This document shows positions 1 to 11,645 of a stretch of 64,000 nucleotides of DNA, piece by piece. The first letter of the stretch is position 1; every line of letters starts with the position of its first letter. Position numbers and translations under genes: made by a program. The notes below the pieces were generated by a model that saw only the letters and a program-made list of their open reading frames with translations, searched no databases and was not told the origin of the DNA. Origin of the DNA: Lepiota brunneoincarnata (lineage: Eukaryota; Basidiomycota; Agaricomycetes; Agaricales; Agaricaceae); NCBI GenBank assembly GCA_023014365.1, contig JAEBUN010000022.1, positions 62,001 to 126,000 of the forward strand, in the 5' to 3' direction.

Positions 1-920
1 GTCAGCTTGAGAGACCTCAGGGACTGGAGAACGTGATGGCGAGTTTGAATTCGCCAAGAATAGAGGCGTAGGGGGCGGCGTCGATGGTTTCGCCTTCTGT
101 TTGCCTTTAAGGGCAGCTGGGATACGCGCTAAAGCGGAAGTTAGCAGAAAGGACAAATATACCTTGTAAAAGACTAAGCTTATGCGTTGAAACAGTCGAA
201 GAGGCTATGGGAGAGGAGGGGTGGTTTGTTGAAGGGCCTGGCACCTCTGAACCTGATGCAATACCCAGGGGAGGGAGCACCAGCGAGCCTTCACCGTCAA
301 AGGAGCGCAGAGAGACAGCAAGAGGGGGCAGCGACATTAAACTTGACAAGGCCTCTGTGGACAATCCACCAGAGGGCCCGCCAACGGGGATACCTGATGA
401 GGGTTCTGCAGAAAATCCGGCAGAGCGCTTGTCGGTTGGATTGCACAACAGCGCGATGGAAATCACATGCCTTGGCACTGGAGTGGACAAGGGAGAGGCC
501 GGTGGAGGAGTTGGTGCACAAGGTGGAGAGTACAGTGGAGGAGGGGTCCTTGCCACACTCACCTGACAATTTCCGCAAGCTCCTCGAGCTCCTCGCCCTC
601 CTCTAGCTCTCCTAGTATGCGGTGCTGGTGGTTCCCATTGAGGTAGGAGGTTGCGACGCGCCGGGAGGCGAATAGTGAGACCTAAAAGTAGAGAAAACAT
701 AAGTAAAGACAACGAGAACAGGGGAAAACGCGACTTACGTTGTGCGATCAATGATGAAGGCGTGCCTTGGGAAGCCGTTGAGGCGTTGCTCGGCCCAGGG
801 TAGCCTGAAAACAGTGTTAAGAAAACAGAGAAAACTGTAACTCGAACTCTACTTACTGGAAGAAGAGTCTGAGTCCTCCTTGTAGCGAGCACGTTTGCTG
901 CTGCACGTGTTTCTGTCCAT
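1..920 (-). pseudogene. Antisense spliced gene of element C (copy C1, N-terminal exons)
   Basis: The gene reads opposite to gag-pol. It starts at ATG 920-918 in good context (CAACAATGG). Exon 1 is 920-857, exon 2 804-739 and exon 3 681-184, with exon 4 from 128 off the left edge. Introns 1 and 2 have GTAAGT donors and CAG or TAG acceptors, and phases agree across both. At the third intron the expected donor GTAAGC reads ATAAGC, a CpG-type change; copy C2 keeps it. The protein begins MDRNTCSSKRARYKED, then is Pro/Ser-rich. The 66-nt exon 2 has the same length in both copies. The cysteine cluster expected downstream is outside the window. Function is unknown. Confidence 0.65.
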
Positions 921-1247
921 TGTTGATAGAAGTGGGCATTAAAAAGTGAATATGCGAGCAGGATAGACGAGTAAGAAGTAAGAGGGAGAACGAAGGAGAT
1001 GAAACGAGACCTTGGGACATTTAAAAGACCCAATAACGAGATAAAAATTTAAGCTATAGCAACAAGAAGTTGATCTATACATTTAAACTTGGTGACATGA
1101 CATCATTCTGAAATAAGCTTAGTGAAAGTGCGCTACCCTTGAAGCTGGTGAACGTTCTAGACCATAGAGCGCATCAGAGAGACTCAGATACTGCAAATTT
1201 GAAGGAGATAATGACTGAGGACAGTCAGCAATTTGGTTAGGGGGAGA

Positions 1248-2550
1248 TGATACGCCGATTTCACGCCTATACATGAATTCCGTACTCCGGAACAATTCTC
1301 TACATAGAATCATTAGCTATATCATTAAAGAACTCTATAGAGGATTGGTACTATATCCCGTAGTAGCCAGTTCGACCGAACTGAGGATATTCGAGCCTCG
1401 GAAGTGTTCAAACCAGCTCATTATCACTAAGCTTAGTGAACCAAGCTATCAGAACGCTCTCCGGAGGGATTCAGGGCTCTACATAGCCTATCAAGTATAC
1501 CCCGGTCGCATCAAGGGACCTTACGAGCAGTTTTCTGATGAACCTGAATGCGTTTGAACATAAAAGAATGTACCTAGTGGCTGTCGCAGGCGTATTACGT
1601 CTATAGCAAGTTCAATAATGATGACCGGACCATGGAACGGAACGTCCAACGTTCGGGAGGCAATACCTGATGCCCAAAACCCTAGAAATATCAAAGACTC
1701 CTAATTAACGAGTGCTTTGTGGGTCCCGGCACTTTGGCATACTGCTTAACTGAGATTAATTACAACGGATCAAGGAATTGTCCATCCGCTATACATTCCG
1801 ATCATAATTGATCCGGAAACTTAACGCGCTCGCATGGACACAGAATAATGCAGACGAGCATGGAACACGTCTGGTTGGATTGCCATTCGTTAATCAGAGA
1901 AAAACCCATAACCCAGGGTGAGGTAGAAATGCTGCCAAACCTTCCAAAATGTTCTACAGTGCCTGTAACAATTAAGCTTATTGTTTTCTATTTCATATTT
2001 ACTATCTCTTGTATGTATCTAAACAATATAAATACAGTCGCACTTGTTCGTGAAGAAGCAAGAGGTCTCACCCCCGCTTCCACATGCAAGTCTGCGAGCT
2101 GTGATCAAGAACGGTTTCAGAGGGCTATTTAGTGTGTGTCGTTAAGTGTGATTTCTTCGGTCGTCGACCAACCCAGAGACAGAGACAGAGACCAGAGTTC
2201 AGAGTTTAGAGTTCCAGAGTGCTAGAGACAGAGACAGAGACAGAGACCAGAGTTCAGAGACCAGAGACCAGAGACCAGAGACCCAGCACTTTGAATTGGC
2301 AGGGATTGTCCTTTCATTGTTGCACCGTATGGCTAAGATAACTTCAACGGCTGTTCGTTAACCTCTAAAAACACTACTCTCTTGAATTTTGCTGTCAGAA
2401 TGCACCCCCAGAACACCCTAAAAGACGAAACTGTTCATTATCTATCTCATTCCACTTGTATTAGCTTAAGCTTATCGAATTGCGGCTAAGCTTAGTGAAA
2501 ACAAGCCCACTATCTATATTAAAACCTACGAAAGTTTCTCCACCTTTTCA
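1248..2550 (+). repeat. 3' LTR of C1 (1303 bp)
   Basis: It starts TGATACGCCG after a polypurine tract and ends CCACCTTTTCA, the same termini as the LTRs at 26578 and 47000. It contains five copies of TAAGCTTA and an internal GAGACA-type repeat. Short ORFs inside are not conserved as proteins and are not called. The stretch holds no gene. Confidence 0.85.
2174..2284. repeat. GAGACA/CAGAGAC-type tandem repeat inside the C LTR
   Basis: A purine-rich run of CAGAGA, CAGAGTT and CCAGAGA units. The same block is shorter in the C2 5' LTR (about 27501-27558) and intermediate to long in the C2 3' LTR (about 49173-49282), so it expands and contracts between LTR copies. Confidence 0.7.
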
Positions 2551-2553
2551 ACA

Positions 2554-2776
2554 TGTTGCTTGTCATGTGAGGAGCTGTGAGGAGTAGGTGAACATGATGA
2601 CTCCTCCAATAAGGAGTTTATGTTTTACTTAGTTTTAAGTTTCATTTATTTCTCCTATCTATGTTATGTATAAATTGACATGTATTTTATGCTGTAAAAT
2701 ATCTCTCTCCACCCTCTGTAATTCAGGCTTTGTTTATACATTCTACACTCAACCAAATCCAAATGCACTATCCTCA
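2554..2776 (+). repeat. 5' LTR of copia K (about 223 bp)
   Basis: A short AT-rich LTR bounded by TGTTGCTTG and ATCCTCA. The end is set by the primer-binding site three bases later. The partner LTR would lie beyond 64000, so the left boundary rests on TG and on adjacency to the C1 LTR. Confidence 0.6.
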
Positions 2777-2779
2777 TTA

Positions 2780-2791
2780 GGTTATGGGCCC
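2780..2791 (+). other. Primer-binding site of K (half-tRNA-iMet type)
   Basis: GGTTATGGGCCC is the exact complement of the eukaryotic initiator-tRNA anticodon stem-loop GGGCCCATAACC. Drosophila copia uses an internal iMet fragment as primer in this way. The gag ATG (2784) lies inside the site. Confidence 0.75.
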
Positions 2792-4765
2792 TGATAGTGA
2801 AATAATATCTGAAACCTTACAGTTTCTGAAGTTGAATGGTACAAACTATTATACATGGTCTAGTAATTTGAAAGCCACTCTCCAGGCCAAATACCTTTGG
2901 GGTATTGTGTCTGGTTGTGAACACTGTCCCCCTAAACTGACTACTTGCTACTATCCTCCTTGTGATACAGCCAAGGGTGCTGAGTCAAAGGAATCTGATG
3001 ATCCTGTTGACACTGATTTGAAGGACTATAGAGCTTGGGAGTCCACTATGGAGAAGTATCTAAAATGGCAGAGGGCTGATGATGCTGCTCAAGGAATCAT
3101 CCTTGGTGCTATAGATTTTGCTCAGTGAGAGCACATTGTACATTGTGACACATCCAAAGACATGTGGGACCATCTTCAAATGATCTACATCATTCAATGC
3201 CAGGGAATCAATGTGCACTACTTTTATCAGGAGCTTTACACAAAGAAGTGGGATGGAATCTTACCAATGTCTGACCACATTGGATCCTTCATAAGCCTTC
3301 ATCGTCATATTACAGATGCTGGCCAACAATTGGACAACTTCCATATTATCAATGTGATTCTGTCTTCCTTACCACGCTTGTCTCTTTGGGATGTTGTCAA
3401 ACAGAATCTGCTTGACAAGGGTGATAAGCTCACCTTAGAAGGGGTCTCAGCTGAATTGATCTCTGTTCAAGACTGAATTCAGCATGATGAACATGCTGAG
3501 CAGGATGAGAAGAAACCTAAAGTCAAACAGTTGGCATTAGTCTCAAAATCTGATAACCAATCCAGTGGGAGTCAAGGTGGTGAAGGAGGAAAGAAGAAGA
3601 AGAAAGGAAAAAAGGGTAAAGGGAAACATCAGCCAAAACCCAATGACATCTGTCACAATTGTGGTGAGAAGGGACACTGAAGTCCCACTTGTCCAATGCC
3701 AAAGAAGGTCAGGAGTGTGAATCTGGCTGTCAATGACATGAAGCCTGTCAAAGATCATGAAGTTGGAAAAGTTTTCATGGCTACACATAATGTCAAGTCA
3801 TCATCTGGATTTTTGCTGGATAGTGCTGCCTCATGCCACATGGTTGCTGACCAGAATTTATTTTGTGATTATAAGGTCACCAAAAATCAGCATATTGCTA
3901 TTGGAGGTCTTCATGAAATATCTGTTGCTGGGTCAGGAACAATTCATTTGCACACCACACAATGCCCCCAAACATATTCAGACTTACTTCTTGAAGACAT
4001 CCTTCATATTCCTGAACTTGGTGCAAATTTGATTAGTCTTGGAACACTTCAGAGCAGGGGAGTCAAGATTCAAGGTATAAATTGGGGTATGGTCTTGTTT
4101 TATCAAGGGGAAGAAATGTTACATGCAACTTTGTCTGGATTGACTGGAACTTTGTATCAGGTTTGATGTGCTGAAACTGTCAGGCATGTCATGTACATCG
4201 CTCAAGAGTCAACAATGCACTTATGGCACTGTTGAATGGGTCATTTGGGTCCTAGAACCATCAAGTCAATAATTGATCAACAAATGGTAAATGGACTCAA
4301 GATTTCCTCACCTCACAAGTTCGATCATTTGTGCAGTGGATGTGCACATGGAAAATCTCATTGCACCCCACTCCCTGATTCCAGCACCACTCAATATGCA
4401 AAGATGGAGTTGCTCATCATGGATCTCAGTGGTCCATTACTAGTTCCTACTTGGGATGGGTACCTGTATGCATTAGTCATGGTGGAAGCAAGTTGTTGCT
4501 ATCCCATTGGTCAATTGCTGAAGAGCAAAGAAGAAGTAGGTGTTGCAGTAAGGGATATTGTCTCCATATTGGAAAGGCAGTCAGGACTGCAAACTTGCCA
4601 ATTATGATCTGATAGTGGGAATGAGTTTGTGAATTTTGTAATGGATGAATTCTGCCTTCGCAATGGGATAATTCATAAAATGACTACTCCCTACACACCT
4701 CAACAGAATAGGATTGCCAAATGAGTGATTAGTGTCTTCTTTCCGATGGTCTGTTGTATGTTGCA
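2784..4765 (+). pseudogene. Copia K gag-protease-integrase (broken, one frame)
   Basis: One reading frame runs from ATG 2784 to the insertion point. In order: a copia gag N-terminus (LNGTNYYTWSSNLKA near 2835), gag body to about 3470, a CCHC knuckle (CHNCGEKGH near 3655), an aspartic protease core (LLDSAASCHM near 3815), a GAG-pre-integrase zinc region (CSGCAHGKSH near 4335), and the integrase core with DLSGP near 4420 and SDSGNEF near 4610. At least seven in-frame stops are all TGA (for example 3126, 3474, 3678, 4164, 4605, 4723), and several sit where an Arg CGA codon is expected. Not functional. Confidence 0.85.
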
Positions 4766-5129
4766 TGTTATGCAGGTTAGGCATCTGCAAGGCTCAATGC
4801 AATCAAGTGTTAGCAAGACCATTGAGTAGTGTGAGCAAGTCTAAGGCAACGCCTAAGAGCAGGAACAAATACAGTGTATAACAAGACAAAGCTAGGGGAC
4901 ATCCTTGCTAACTAGGTCTAGATATACTACTAAAGGTACTGGCATGTGATAAAAGAAACAATCACATGCAAATAGTAAAGAATCACAAGCTAAGGGAGAA
5001 CTAACTATAGATGGGTGGTGGCTTGTGATAAGTTAACTATGGACAGGCATTGACAGTGAGTGGTGACATGTGATAAGTAAAAATAGGTGGGCGTGGGAAA
5101 TAGGAGGGGAAAACAAGATAACAGTAACA
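4766..5129 (-). repeat. 3' LTR of D (364 bp)
   Basis: Runs from TGTTATGCAGG to GTAACA on the plus strand. It matches 63471-63834 along its whole length and is preceded by TTGCA, the target duplication. It contains no gene. Confidence 0.85.
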
Positions 5130-5643
5130 TTACCCCCTTCTAACCTTTGAACTTTGTTTTAAGGTCAATAGTTGGCAAGGTACAGGTGTCAGGTAGGGAT
5201 CTCCTCTAGTAGTCAATGTATCCATCATAGGCGTAGTTGTAGTCTTTGTATTGACCATTGCCAATAATATCATACATTCATCCAAAGGTGGTGGGATAAT
5301 GTTGCACTGTCCTTTTGAGTGTGGCATTGTGGCGGTTTTGGTGATAGGTGGGGCAATTCCACATGCAGTGGCCTGGTGCTGAGTGGTTGCAGTGGTGGCA
5401 GGTGTAATGGGGGCAACTATGGGCCCAATGACTGATTTGGTGGCATTTGAAGCAACAATTTCTTCCAACATCATAAGAACAGGCTGTCATGGCTTGGGAT
5501 GCAGTGGTGGGGTTGGTATGGAATTGGGGTGGTCGTGGGGGTAAGGGGTAGGTTTCTGGCTGTTGGCAAGCTTCCATTTGTCGAGTGAACTTATCCACTG
5601 TTTGTTGTCAAGTTTGGGGTGGAGGTGCAGAGGCAGGGGGTAC
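5130..5643 (-). pseudogene. D ORF3, C-terminal zinc-knuckle part
   Basis: Minus-strand reading at about 5598-5278 holds the sequence CFKCHQISHWAHSC followed by two more Cys pairs and a PGH tripeptide. It is a multi-knuckle array resembling A-family ORF3 (CIQCRHTRHWAMDC, then PGH). Across the A3 insertion the frame joins sensibly to 55515-55396 once one copy of the GGTAC/GGTAT duplication is removed. It lies next to the 3' LTR and downstream of the chromodomain. A retroelement nucleic-acid chaperone or RNA-binding role is possible but inferred. Confidence 0.65.
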
Positions 5644-6035
5644 TGTTACCCAGGTTAGGGGTTCACTCTTGAGTAGCATGGCATTCGAGGCAAGATGTCT
5701 ATACAGACTTGGTCTTGTCCTACTAGGTGTGACTTGGAGACAATGGAGCACTATAGTCCAGCCAGTTTACGGGAAAAGAGGTATAGGAGGCAAGAACTGT
5801 ATAACACTAAGATAAGGATACATAGTAATGTACTGTATCCTTATATAATACTAAGTGTGGCTATGCTCCTACTATAAGTGGATGGACCCAACTAATTATG
5901 AGTCAGAGATAAGACAATGAGGCATAAGCTAAATATAGTCCTTCTGATGTACACTACTGATTGTTTCATAGTGACATTTGACATGAGAGAGTAAACTAAA
6001 CATAACCATCCTTCTGATATAGAATTCTGATAACA
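5644..6035 (-). repeat. 3' LTR of A3 (392 bp)
   Basis: Plus-strand ends are TGTTACCCAGG and CTGATAACA. It is the same family as LTRs at 6526, 13856, 21884, 22280 and 55014. The near-palindromic TGTTA/TAACA termini are typical of LTRs. No gene. Confidence 0.85.
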
Positions 6036-6525
6036 TTATGTCCATTTTGAGAGTTGTTTTCCATCACAACTCATTAGTTTCCTTCTTCCAGATATTTGGC
6101 AAGGTAGTAGGGTTTGTAGTATTTGACTTGGGGGTGTTCAGTGGAGTCTGGTCAAGGGGGAATAATGGGAGAAAAGGTGGGTGTAGGGGTTCTGTGAAGG
6201 TCAAGTGCAGTGGCAGTTTCTGGGGATGGGGGTTGTCATAGAGAAGTCATCTAAAGTGGGGACTTTCTATCCTTTCTTCTGGTGGGGTAGTTTGGTTGTC
6301 TTCAGAAGGCACTGCATAGTTCTCCTGTGATATTTGATTTGGCAACCTCATCATAACATTCCTCATAATAGTCATTGTGGGTGAGGTCAATATATCGATT
6401 GTGAGTTGTGGGGGTCATCGAGGGTCAGGTTGTTGAATTTCTGGAATAGGGGGTGTGTTGAGTCTTTCGAGCTAGACATTTGGTCTGTTTATGGTGCAGT
6501 TGGAAAATGGTGCAGTGGGGACATC
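6036..6525 (-). pseudogene. A3 ORF3/ORF4, 3' part
   Basis: This matches the end of ORF3 and the following ORF4 of A1 and A2, in minus orientation. The ORF3 stop is again TTC TGA, followed by the conserved +1-frame continuation (EERIESPHF near 6260). It is cut at 6525 by A1 and continues at 22665 after the duplicated ACATC. Confidence 0.7.
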
Positions 6526-6910
6526 TGTTATCAGAAGTCTTATCAGAAGGATGGTTATATTTAGTTTATATTCCCATGTCACTATGAAATCATCAGTAGT
6601 GTACATCAGAAGGACTATTCTTAGTACATGCCTCGTTTTCCCTTATCTCTGACTTGTATCTACTCTGGTCTGGATTATTATAGTAGGAGTACAGCCACAC
6701 TTAAAAGTATATAAGGATACAGTACATCATCATGTATCCTTATCTTAGTGTCATAAAGTTCTTGCCTTCTATACCTCTTTGCCATAACCAGCTGGACTTA
6801 TAGTGCTCCGTCATCTCCAAGTCACACTTAGTAGGACAGGACCAAGTCTGTATAGACATCCTGTGTCGAACTCTGTGCTACTCAAGAGCAAACCCCTAAC
6901 CTGGGTAACA
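6526..6910 (+). repeat. 5' LTR of A1 (385 bp), promoter-bearing
   Basis: Ends are TGTTATCAG and GGGTAACA. It has a TATA box TATATAAG at 6708. The sequence ATCTTAGTGT at 6742 lies 34 nt downstream and is complementary to the PBS at 6912, which suggests that transcription starts at about 6742. Confidence 0.85.
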
Positions 6911-6911
6911 A

Positions 6912-6922
6912 AACACTAAGAT
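6912..6922 (+). other. Self-priming PBS of A1
   Basis: AACACTAAGAT begins two bases after the LTR. It is the reverse complement of ATCTTAGTGTT in the LTR (22496-22506; the 5' LTR copy has one terminal change). This is the geometry of Tf1, where the first 11 nt of the mRNA fold back as primer. No tRNA-type TGG site is present. Confidence 0.75.
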
Positions 6923-6939
6923 ACTCTGCTGCTTATCTC

Positions 6940-7269
6940 TTGCTCACCCTCTACTCTGCTCTGCTCTGCCGACGTACTGAATATGTTGAGGTACTCTGGT
7001 TGTTCAAAATGATGTATGAAAGAAAACCGCCCCTCTGTGTAGCCATTGCTACATCCTTCAACCTCTCCCTGCCAGAAGACCTGGCTTACTTACTCATATT
7101 CATCTTCACCTCCACCGCCACCCTCATCGCCTACTGAATAATCACCCTAGAGCTTGAATGCATCATGTGCCCTTGCCACTGCTGTGTTGTCAGATTGTGG
7201 AACCTATACTCAGGAATTTCCATCATCGCAACCCAATTTTTCATTCTTCTAGTGATCGATTATCACTAG
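6940..7269 (+). pseudogene. A1 ORF0: short hydrophobic ORF upstream of gag
   Basis: An open frame of about 110 codons lies between PBS and gag, with two hydrophobic stretches (near LAYLLIFIFTSTATLIAY and SIIATQFFILLV) and a CPCHCC cluster between them. It is conserved in A2 (21854-21525) and A3 (54974-54645). It ends at a TAG five codons before the gag start and in the gag frame. A1 has one extra TGA (7135) where A2 and A3 have CAA. An ATG is present before YERKPP in A1. The role is unknown; a membrane-anchored peptide or a readthrough Gag leader are possibilities. Confidence 0.5.
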
Positions 7270-7284
7270 ACAACTGCCACTACA

Positions 7285-9083
7285 CCTCCAAAGAAGTTCT
7301 TGGCCCAAGAAACTCCATCACCTCCTCCCAAATCAAGAAGTAGAATCTCCAGATCAGGAACCCAAAACCCAGATCCCAGAAGAAATCCTATCCCCACTCA
7401 AACACTGTCCCCATTCTATCCCCCATCTCCATTTGACTCACCCGTCCCAAGTGCATCAACATCCACATACACTCGAACAAGTTTTGCTGAAGAACTAGCA
7501 GAACGACAAAGAATACAACACAAAAAGGAACTAAAAGAACACTATGAACAAGAAGAAAGAAACATAAATGAGCTGAAGAATATCATGCCAAAGTAGACCC
7601 ATTAAATGATTTTGAACTTCAAAAACTCAAATATGCCCTCAAACAACCAAGAGAACTTTCCCAATCAGAAGAGAACCTACTCACATGCTACAAATATGCA
7701 GTAAACCAAGGAAGAACTCCCCCAGTGGACAATGACTCAGATGTCTACATCACTGACGACAACCAATCAGACTCCAATCCTCAACCACCCACATTACCCA
7801 CACCAGTACAACCCTTAGCCCTACTGGCACCACCCATACAACCACTGCAACCACTGCAACCACCACTGCTACCACCTGGACAATTACAAATAATGGCCAC
7901 CACACATACCCCAAAGGAGTTAGGACTCCTCAAACCCATCACCTTTGATGGAACTAGAAGACTTTTCGAAGATTGGATCTTCCAATGTGAAGTTTATGTG
8001 CTTGCCAATGTGACTACTTACAACACCGACCTTGCTAGGACCCTAGTCATCCTTTCGACAATGCAATCAGGAGATGCCCAAGCCTGGGCCAGACAATACC
8101 TCCATGAGAGAAATGCCCAAACCCAACAAGGACAACCCATAGCCATGGAGTCATGGGACAACTTCACTGCCCAGCTCAGAGCCAACTTCACTCCAGCAGA
8201 CAAACATGCATATGTGCATACCAGACTTCAAACCCTGCACCAAGCAGGTAAACTGATGACTGAGTTCAATGCTCAGTTCAAGGAACTTGTCTGTCAGTCC
8301 AGACTTAATGAAGATTGCACCCTGATTGATCTCTATCGTAAAGCAATCGATCGCCGCATCACAATGAAGATCGACAAATCAGAAAACCCTCCTACAACCA
8401 TCACCGCTTGGTATACCTGAGCCAACAAACTCAATGACAACTTCTGCAGAATCAACGCCCTGTATGGCACACCCAGAAACACATTCCCTCAAAGGAACCA
8501 ATACCAACCCAACCACAGACTGAACCATCCAAACAACAATGTGCCCTATGCACAATTCTACCAAAGGAGCAATGCTCCACATTTCACCCCATGAGACCCA
8601 CACACCATGGAAATAGACCATGCCACAGTAGAAGAAGGATTTGAAGATCCTTACCCCAAAATTCCACAACCGGAATATGCTGAAGAAGACTCCGCTCAAG
8701 AACCATTGGAGTTAGATGCTGTTGTCACCAGACAACAAATGAAATCATATCAGAACCAGGAATGCTTCCAATGCAGAGCTAAAGACCACTGGGTCAGTAA
8801 ATGCCCACAACCGCCACCAGCCAGATGCTTCCCAGGAATGCATACCAACCCCCCTTGCCCTGCGAGAAACCCCAATCATCCTTTCCCTGAACAATAAAAC
8901 ACTCATCCTGGATTTCTGAACCGGAATGCCCAACAATCACCACAACACAAGTACTCCCTTGCCATTGCAGAAGTCACATCTCAGATGCACCAAATGGTCA
9001 ATGACCTTGACCCTGAACTCCAACAAGAACTCCATTCTGTGCTAGCTGAAGATCTGGAGATGTGTCCATTCCAGGATTTTTAA
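7285..9083 (+). pseudogene. A1 gag (capsid and nucleocapsid)
   Basis: The start ATG of A2 and A3 reads ACA here (7285). A 1-nt loss near 7550 shifts the frame, and the body then continues from 7725. The capsid-like core (FDGTRRLFEDWIFQCEVY) lies at about 7940-8420 and a zinc knuckle (CFQCRAKDHWVSKC) at about 8765. Stops include TGA 8418 (shared by all three copies), TGA 8592 (CGA in A2) and TAA 8895 (CAA in A2). The frame ends at TAA 9081. Confidence 0.85.
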
Positions 9084-9259
9084 AAAGGAACGCTGTTGAT
9101 CGATGTACCCCTGCATGTTCCAGAACTCAGAAGGACATTTTGTACTCTCACTCCCAGAAGGACATTTTCTTGATAAACTCTGTACAATTATGACTATCCC
9201 CGAATAAATGATCCCTTTTCTTACCCATCAAGATTTGGAGTGAACAGACATCAAAACCC

Positions 9260-11645
9260 ATGGCCATCACTGCCCTGATAGACTCAGGAGCCCAAGGGAA
9301 CTTTATCTCCCACAAAGTCATTGAACGACATGGTTATCAAACCAAACAGCTGGACCAACCAATTCCTCTCAGTAACATTGATGGAACTGACAATCAACAT
9401 GGCAAGATCCATGAATACATCAAAATCAGAACCATCATTGATGGAAGAGACTGCACGCTAGAAGCGTATGTCACGAACACCAGTGAGAAGGATCTCATCA
9501 TCAGATTTCCCTGGTTGGAACAATACAATCCCAACATCAACTGGAAGACCAAGACATTCCCTTGGAAACCCCAAATTGATCACCAAGATTTTTCCAAACT
9601 CCTCAGAACCCTACAATGACCCATTGAACTCAATTCCATCACCATGGACATAATGGCTGGAAAAACCTCTCAACCCGAGGAAAACCCTGAAGAATATGTC
9701 AACCTGTCAAATGTTGACCTCAACACCTTCTCCTTAGAAAGAGAAATGAACCTGATGCTTCTAACCCCATTAGAAGTAAATGCCAAAGCTACACACACCA
9801 CAATGCTCCACAATGAGCAACATAACCCAACAAAATCGGCAAACCAAAAAGGAAAACAACTGGAATCAAACAAGGAACCACCCGAGATCCCTTGGAGATT
9901 TGCCTGATGGGCTAAAATATTCAACAAGAAAGCCTCCGAACAATTCCCACCATCAAGAACATTTGATCATGAAATCGAACTAAAACCAACATTTGAAGCA
10001 AAATCAATGAAACCTTATCAAGTAGCACCCACTGAAGAAAAAGCATTAAAAGAATTTATAGATGAAGACCTCCAAAAAGGGTACATCCACCCCTCAAAAT
10101 CCCCTATGGCATCACCTTTCTTCTTCATTGCCAAGAAAGGAGGAGACCTCCAACCCTGCCAAGACTATTGTTATCTAAACAATCACACTGTCAAAAATGC
10201 CTACCCAATCCCCATGATTTCCTCTATCATGGATAAACTCAAAGGAGCTAAGTATTTCACTAAGCTCGACGTCCACCTAGGATACAATAATGTCAGAACC
10301 AAAGATGGCAATCAATGGAAAGCAGCATTCAAGACTCCCATGGGTCTTTTCAAACTGACTGTAATGTTTTTCGGACTTTGCAACAGTCCTGCAACGTTCC
10401 AACACAGGATGAACACATTATTCTCTGAAATAATGGAGAAAGGAGGAATCATCATCTACATGGATGATATCCTAATCTATGGTAAAACCCAAGAAGAAAC
10501 CGACCAACTTATGGAAAAAGTACTGCAAATCCTGCAGGAAAATGACCTCTACCTCAAAACAGAGAAATGCAAGTTCAATAAACAACAACTTGAATATCTT
10601 GGCATGATCATCACACCAGACAAGATCAAAATGGATCCTGGAAAACTCAAGGGAATAGAAGACTGGCCAGTGCTGAAAACAGTCTGACACATTCAGAAAT
10701 TCATTGGATTTTGCAACTTCTACTGGAAGTTCATCCACAGCTACTCCCACCACACCAAACCCCTGAATCAACTCTTATCTAAATCAAACAAATTTGAATG
10801 GAAAGAAGAACAACAGAAAGCATTCGAAACACTCAAGAACAAATTCTTAAAAGAACTGGTACTCCTCATGCCCAACTCCACAAAACCCTTTGAAATAGAG
10901 GCCAATGCTTCCAAATTTGCATCAGGAGCTGTCCTGTACCAACATGACATCAATGGAATACAGAAACCTGTATCATTCTATTCAAAGACATTCGGACCAG
11001 CAGAATGCAATTACAATATCTACAACAGGGAACTCCTTGCTATTATCCGAGCCCTCAAAGAATGGCACCACTACCTCCTTGGCAGCCCCCATACAGTCCA
11101 TATCAGAACAGACCATCAAAACCTCACATACTGGCGTAAACCCCAGAAAATCAACCGCCAACAAGCATGATGGGTCCAGACCCTCGCTGACTACAACTTC
11201 AAATTAGAACACATCCCAGGATCAAAGATCCCTGCACCAGACGCTTTATCAAGATGTCCAGACCACATCCCTGATGAAGATAATGATAACGAAGACGTCA
11301 CCATGCTTCCAAACAACCTCTTTGTCACCACAACCAACATGGAAGATCAAAACTTAATCACAGTACTCCCAGAACACCTCTGTATCACCACCATTGATAT
11401 GAAACTCCAAGAAAGAATCACGGAATCACCCAAATACGATGCTAGAACCACTGAAGCATTCAAACTTCTGAAGGAAACCCACCCTAACGCTGCTGATAAA
11501 GACTTCGGAACGGTTCTGACCTCAAACGGTCCACTCCTCATGTTCCAAGAACATGTTATCATTCCAGAAGACCTCCAACTCAGATGCAATGTCATTGCAA
11601 GATACCATGACTACCCTATACCATCCCCAGACAGATGGTTCCACT
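9260..11645 (+). pseudogene. A1 pol: protease, RT, RNase H, start of integrase
   Basis: One frame carries a protease with the active site ALIDSGAQGNF (9268), RT with YMDDILIY (10460), and RNase H with the TDHQNL region near 11115. TGA codons interrupt it at about 9617, 9905, 10685 and 11168; the last two are CGA in A2. The integrase zinc region begins near 11560 but is joined at about 11620 straight to the post-catalytic part, so the DDE core is deleted. Confidence 0.88.

Larger units (their letters stand above)
1..2550 (+). mobile_element. Ty3/gypsy element C, copy C1 (3' end only)
   Basis: This is the 3' end of a large LTR retrotransposon whose left part lies outside the window. Bases 1-1247 match 37917-38213 joined to 46044-46999, and 1248-2550 match the LTRs of copy C2. 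The internal part carries the start of the antisense gene described at 1-920. The polypurine tract at about 1234-1247 (GGTTAGGGGGAGA) directly precedes the LTR, which fixes the plus orientation. It lies outside the copia insertion that begins at 2554. Confidence 0.85.
2554..4765 (+). mobile_element. Ty1/copia retrotransposon K, left part
   Basis: The copia element starts with its 5' LTR at 2554 and runs through gag, protease and the start of integrase. It stops abruptly at 4765, where D inserted. It resumes at 63835 after a duplicated TTGCA (4761-4765 and 63835-63839). Everything between those points is therefore nested inside K. K is CpG-poor and full of TGA stops, fitting the oldest layer of the nest. 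Confidence 0.85.

Noticed and set aside
1248..2550. Short ORFs of about 94 codons repeated in each C LTR
   Set aside because: They recur only because the LTRs are homologous; frames differ in length and stops between copies and start at arbitrary points.
5644..6910. Inverted A LTRs at 5644 and 6526 looked like a DNA transposon or a foldback element
   Set aside because: They belong to two different insertions (A3 and A1) with their own target duplications.
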